Origin: Clostridia bacterium
GTDB lineage: Bacteria > Bacillota > Clostridia > Christensenellales > CAG-138
Assembly (NCBI GenBank): GCA_017407205.1
Contig: JAFQXA010000027.1
Span: 1-35,054, forward strand
DNA length: 35,054 nucleotides
Direction of reading: 5' to 3'
The notes under the pieces are model-generated. The model searched no databases and was not told the origin of the DNA. It worked only from the letters and a program-made list of their open reading frames with translations. Position numbers and translations under genes: made by a program. Position 1 is the first letter of the stretch; every line of letters starts with the position of its first letter. Shown here piece after piece: positions 32,347 to 35,054 of the stretch.

Positions 32347-32784
32347 TCACGCTTCCAGCAAAGCGATTGCCTTGAGATATTTTTCTTGTCTTGCCAATGT
32401 TTTAGCATCAAGATTTTCCAAATTATCCCATCTTGTTAAATCTGAGTTGTGCCTTAAATCGGCAAGTTTTACCGCTTTTGCAATCGGATTCTTCTTAATC
32501 TCACGGACATACTCCATATAATCAACGCCATCAGCATGTGTCAGCAAGGCAATTGCATCTATGACCTTTTTATCAAAGCCCATACTTTCTAAATCTTGAA
32601 TAGTATAATCCGTGTCTTCAACCACATCATGAAGCAAAGCAACAATCGTTGTTTCCTCGGTTTGCATTTGCTCTGCAAGATGAAAAGGATGAAACACATA
32701 TGGCATACCGCTTTTATCGACTTGGTCTTTATGTGCCTCGAAGCATAATTTCAACGCAATCTTTGTTTTTTCGGTATAAATCAT
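32347..32784 (-). CDS. HD-domain phosphohydrolase, RelA/SpoT or MESH1-like
   Basis: 145 aa from the ATG at 32784 (MIYTEKTKIALKLCFEAHKDQ), with GAGGTG upstream; an in-frame GTG at 32793 is part of that site. HD residues are present: EAHKDQ (His18), YVFHPFHLAEQM (His32), LLHDVVEDTDYT (His52-Asp53, Glu56-Asp57) and, further on, LADLRHNSD. This is the hydrolase half of the (p)ppGpp metabolism family, without a synthetase domain, so it may degrade ppGpp or another nucleotide. TATAAT at 32805-32810 (minus strand) is a good -10 box, but the -35 is poor. Confidence 0.85.
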   Translation of the reverse strand: MIYTEKTKIALKLCFEAHKDQVDKSGMPYVFHPFHLAEQMQTEETTIVALLHDVVEDTDYTIQDLESMGFDKKVIDAIALLTHADGVDYMEYVREIKKNPIAKAVKLADLRHNSDLTRWDNLENLDAKTLARQEKYLKAIALLEA

Positions 32785-32846
32785 TTTCTTCACCTCTTAT
32801 CGCAATTATAGCATAACTTTTATGCCCTATAAATAGCACGATGTAG

Positions 32847-32879
32847 AAAAGACCGCCAAGCAAAGCTTAGCGGTCTTTG
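32847..32879. terminator. Strong hairpin terminator upstream of the HD gene
   Basis: GACCGCCAAGC (32851-32861) and GCTTAGCGGTC (32865-32875) pair with one mismatch around loop AAA, with A-run and T-run flanks. It separates the HD gene from anything transcribed leftward from the recombinase side. Confidence 0.8.
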
Positions 32880-32891
32880 TGTTAATTGTAA

Positions 32892-32954
32892 TTAGCCTTT
32901 GATTGCTGCCTGTGTAACAAGTAATAAAAGAAGGATAAAAACGCCTATTTCCAA
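32892..32954 (-). CDS. Possible 20-residue hydrophobic peptide
   Basis: Starting from a TTG at 32954, the frame encodes EIGVFILLLLLVTQAAIKG after the initiator and stops with TAA at 32892-32894. It is one hydrophobic segment, like small membrane toxins, but no known family was recognised. GGGG lies 8 nt upstream, within the recombinase terminator. It sits exactly between two terminators on the same strand. It may be a real micro-gene or a chance frame. Confidence 0.3.
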   Translation of the reverse strand: MEIGVFILLLLLVTQAAIKG

Positions 32955-32984
32955 AGAAAAACCCCTACTCAAAACTGAGCAGGG
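32955..32984 (-). terminator. Recombinase-gene terminator
   Basis: On the minus strand CCCTGCTC and GAGTAGGG (32977-32984 and 32963-32970, one wobble pair) are followed by GTTTTTC. It lies a few nucleotides after the recombinase stop codon. Confidence 0.85.
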
Positions 32985-32990
32985 ATTCCT

Positions 32991-34811
32991 TTATGTGTAG
33001 AGATTTACGGTGATATTTTTCCATCGGTGAACTCTCTTTTTCGTATCTATGTTATACATATATTTCTTTGCATCTTCTATCGTTAGTACAAATGAAGCAA
33101 CCAAGAGTTTATCTTCACTTTGTTCTATCGTGTCAGGTGCGTCTATTATACTGACCGCTTCCTCAAATTCCGATTCGTATTCTTTTGAAGTGGTATTATC
33201 GGAATTTCTATTGATACGAAGATACCAGTCAAAACTGTCTTTGTAGACAACTATCCTTTCAATGAAAGCTTCAAGAATACTGTCGGGTATCACAGTTTCA
33301 TTTTCAAAGTTGGTGTAAGACTCCAATTCCACCCGTAGCCGAGCAAGATCGGCTGCATAATCTCTTTCGACTTTTGGTTCTTCTTTCGGTTGCAGAGTCA
33401 AAATATCCTCTTTGAGTTGCTTCATCTTCTTTTGAATTTCATCGGTCTTTGCAAGGAATATTTCTTTGCTGATTTCACCGTCTGAACGCATATCCAAATA
33501 GTTGTCCATCTTTTTATTTAGCTTTTCAAGTTCCTTTTGCTTTCGTTCAATAGCAGCGGTATTATCAATTACATCATCACGGTCGGCAATATGCTTTTCA
33601 AGCATTTGTGATGCAAGTTCAATCACTTTATCGGCATCAGCTATGTATTCATTGAAAATGCGTACTGCCATCATATTCAACTTCCACTCAGGTATCATAG
33701 GCGAATCACAAGAACCTTCAGTAGATATTCCGTGATTTTTTTGTTGTTGGATTGTGCCGTGATTGGTTGAACTGTAACAGAGGTATGCGGGATTAGAAAC
33801 TCCGTTTTGACGATTCCAAACCCGTCTATTGAACTTCTTGCCGCAATGACAAATCAGTAAACGTCCCCAAGCGGTTTTCATTGGTGCGTGTCCTCGTGGT
33901 TTTTTGTCATTGATACCAATATTACTTTGTATCTTATTCCTGCGTTCATCCATAATCTTTTGAACTCGCTGATATTCTTCTTCCGTGACGATTGCCTCGT
34001 GCTTACCTTTGACATAGGTAAAATCAATCGCTCCGAAGTTCTTTACTTTACGCTGTTCCAAAAAGTCCGGCGTATATTCCTTATGATACTTGATAATTCC
34101 ACAGTAAAACGGATTATTCAAAATCGAAGAAATGCAAGATGCAAACCATTTGCTTTTTCCCATTGCCGTCAACCGTCCCAATCGTTCAAGTTCGTATTTA
34201 ATTTGAGTAAGACCTCTACCATCAAGGTACATATCGTAAATCATACGGACAGTTTGTGCTTGTTCAGCGTTTATCACGAGTTCTTTTCCTACACGGTCAT
34301 ATCCTAAAATATTTCCGTTTCCATAGAGGACACCATTATTCATTGAAGTTTGCTGTCCTGCTTTCACTCGTATAGACGTTTTCCTGCTCTCATCCTGAGC
34401 AAGAGTCGCCATAATGGTAAGTCGAAGTTCTCCATCACCGTCAAAGGTTCTGATATTATCATTTATAAAGAATACCTCAACGCCCATTGTTCTGAGTAAT
34501 CTTGTATATTGAAGCGTATCTACTGTATTTCGGGCAAAGCGGGATACCTCCCTTGTAATAATCAAATCAAATTTATGTTTCTTCGCATCACGAATCATTT
34601 TCATAAATTTTGGTCTTTTTTTTGCCGAAGTTCCGGTTATACCTTCATCAATATACTGTTCCACAAGCGTCCATTCGGGATGGTCATTAAGGATGGACTT
34701 GTACCAATCAATCTGATTGTCCAACGCATACAACTGTGCTTCGTGTTCGGTTGAAACACGAGCGTAAATTACGACTCTTCTTTTAATACTTTCATTCCTT
34801 AAGTCATACAT
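32991..34811 (-). CDS. Large serine recombinase (site-specific integrase/resolvase of an integrative element)
   Basis: 606 aa. GGAGG 6 nt upstream of the ATG. The N-terminal resolvase domain has RRVVIYARVST with nucleophile Ser20, and TREVSRFARNT (88-97) with the catalytic Arg pair. The Recombinase domain follows (GNGNILGYDRVGKELVINAEQAQTVRMIYDMYLDGRGLTQI). A zinc beta-ribbon comes next (ICHCGKKFNRR...AYLCYS...GSCDSP). A coiled-coil region (about 420-480) and C-terminal extension complete the protein. Large serine recombinases insert or excise ICEs and prophages at short att sites. Being the outermost gene and reading toward the HD gene, it probably marks the left end of an element that continues to the right. 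Confidence 0.9.
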   Translation of the reverse strand: MYDLRNESIKRRVVIYARVSTEHEAQLYALDNQIDWYKSILNDHPEWTLVEQYIDEGITGTSAKKRPKFMKMIRDAKKHKFDLIITREVSRFARNTVDTLQYTRLLRTMGVEVFFINDNIRTFDGDGELRLTIMATLAQDESRKTSIRVKAGQQTSMNNGVLYGNGNILGYDRVGKELVINAEQAQTVRMIYDMYLDGRGLTQIKYELERLGRLTAMGKSKWFASCISSILNNPFYCGIIKYHKEYTPDFLEQRKVKNFGAIDFTYVKGKHEAIVTEEEYQRVQKIMDERRNKIQSNIGINDKKPRGHAPMKTAWGRLLICHCGKKFNRRVWNRQNGVSNPAYLCYSSTNHGTIQQQKNHGISTEGSCDSPMIPEWKLNMMAVRIFNEYIADADKVIELASQMLEKHIADRDDVIDNTAAIERKQKELEKLNKKMDNYLDMRSDGEISKEIFLAKTDEIQKKMKQLKEDILTLQPKEEPKVERDYAADLARLRVELESYTNFENETVIPDSILEAFIERIVVYKDSFDWYLRINRNSDNTTSKEYESEFEEAVSIIDAPDTIEQSEDKLLVASFVLTIEDAKKYMYNIDTKKRVHRWKNITVNLYT

Positions 34812-35001
34812 ATTGATCCTCCGCTTTCTTGATACCTATACTTTCGCAACAGAGAAAGCTCGATGTGTCAATCTGTTCGGCATATTCGTCGATAATCTTT
34901 CTGAGTATATAGCTTGGAATATGACCATTTTTATAGAGTTGCTCCAACATCTTTATTGCTGCGAAGATGGTGCCTTTGTTGTTTGCGCTCATTTTACTCA
35001 T
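34804..35001 (-). CDS. Small protein co-transcribed with the recombinase (SHOCT-like)
   Basis: 65 aa from the ATG at 35001 (MSKMSANNKGTIFAAIKMLEQLYKNGHIPSYILRKIIDEYAEQI), with GGAAGGTGG upstream. Its stop overlaps the recombinase start by 8 nt (ATGTATGA), so the two genes are translationally coupled. The short helical region with hydrophobic spacing resembles the SHOCT-type small proteins often found beside serine recombinases in Clostridial ICEs; I infer this from context more than from sequence. The same frame stays open upstream to the window edge, so a longer protein is not excluded. Confidence 0.65.
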   Translation of the reverse strand: MSKMSANNKGTIFAAIKMLEQLYKNGHIPSYILRKIIDEYAEQIDTSSFLCCESIGIKKAEDQYV

Positions 35002-35053
35002 TTGCACCACCTTCCTCAATGATGCGATTTCTGCCTTTATCGGGCAATCGCAC
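34994..35053 (-). CDS. Possible partial CDS at the right edge
   Basis: A frame open from the window edge reads VRLPDKGRNRIIEEGGANE and stops with TAA at 34994-34996, overlapping the ATG of the small SHOCT-like gene. That overlap is typical of coupled genes in recombinase operons, and the upstream gene there is often a second recombinase. Only 19 codons are visible, and the alternative frame of the SHOCT-like gene is also open, so this is tentative. Confidence 0.4.
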   Translation of the reverse strand: MRLPDKGRNRIIEEGGANE

Positions 35054-35054
35054 A

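Noticed and set aside
1..35054. CRISPR array, tRNA or rRNA genes
   Set aside because: No regularly spaced repeats and no cloverleaf or conserved rRNA segments were seen in reading both strands.

Overview
The window looks like a chromosomal segment of a Gram-positive Bacillota, most likely of class Clostridia. Evidence: a BofA-family protein, type II signal peptides with lipoboxes, three SLH-domain exoproteins, strong GGAGG ribosome binding sites, TATAAT-type promoters, many Rho-independent terminators, and TPP, THF and SAM-I riboswitches. I cannot name a genus. No tRNA, rRNA or CRISPR array was seen.

Layout. 1-600: the end of an XRE-type membrane regulator. 661-2733: a GH20 glycosidase lipoprotein. 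2837-5836: a thiamine/HMP uptake operon (thiamine-binding protein, permease, binding lipoprotein, ATPase) behind a TPP riboswitch and terminator. 5863-8334: a BlaI/BlaR-like repressor and M56 protease pair with two tandem operators on its promoter. 8386-10322: three envelope or zinc-ribbon genes of unknown role. 10323-11786: a roughly 230-nt structured leader followed by a membrane-sensor/LuxR-HTH protein whose signal peptide is out of frame by one base in a T8 run. 11901-13325: glutamine synthetase. 13422-14266: a small membrane protein and an XRE regulator diverging from a palindromic operator. 14314-16702: a DUF815 ATPase, a BofA-like protein and a folate ECF S component under a THF riboswitch with a visible RBS-sequestering hairpin. 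16859-19596: a large zinc-ribbon/acidic/Ig-like membrane protein and a small conserved-looking protein. 19657-25376: a YitT protein and three tandem paralogous SGNH-hydrolase/SLH exoproteins. 25534-28685: an AMP-forming ligase and an NCS2 purine permease. 28818-32784: a DUF975 membrane protein, an aldo/keto reductase, an EF-hand membrane protein and an unknown 98-aa protein. The last three appear to form an operon behind a SAM-I riboswitch, followed upstream by a methyltransferase and an HD phosphohydrolase. 32991-35054: a large serine recombinase and a small partner gene, probably the left end of an integrative element that continues beyond the window.

The points most worth following are: the SAM-I riboswitch driving genes not normally linked to methionine; the alternative-hairpin leader and frameshifted sensor at 10464-10790; the triplicated SGNH/SLH genes, which all lack the usual Asp before the catalytic His; and the recombinase boundary with a 20-codon hydrophobic ORF between two terminators. 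None of these is proven to be a new system. They come from reading the sequence and have not been checked against databases.
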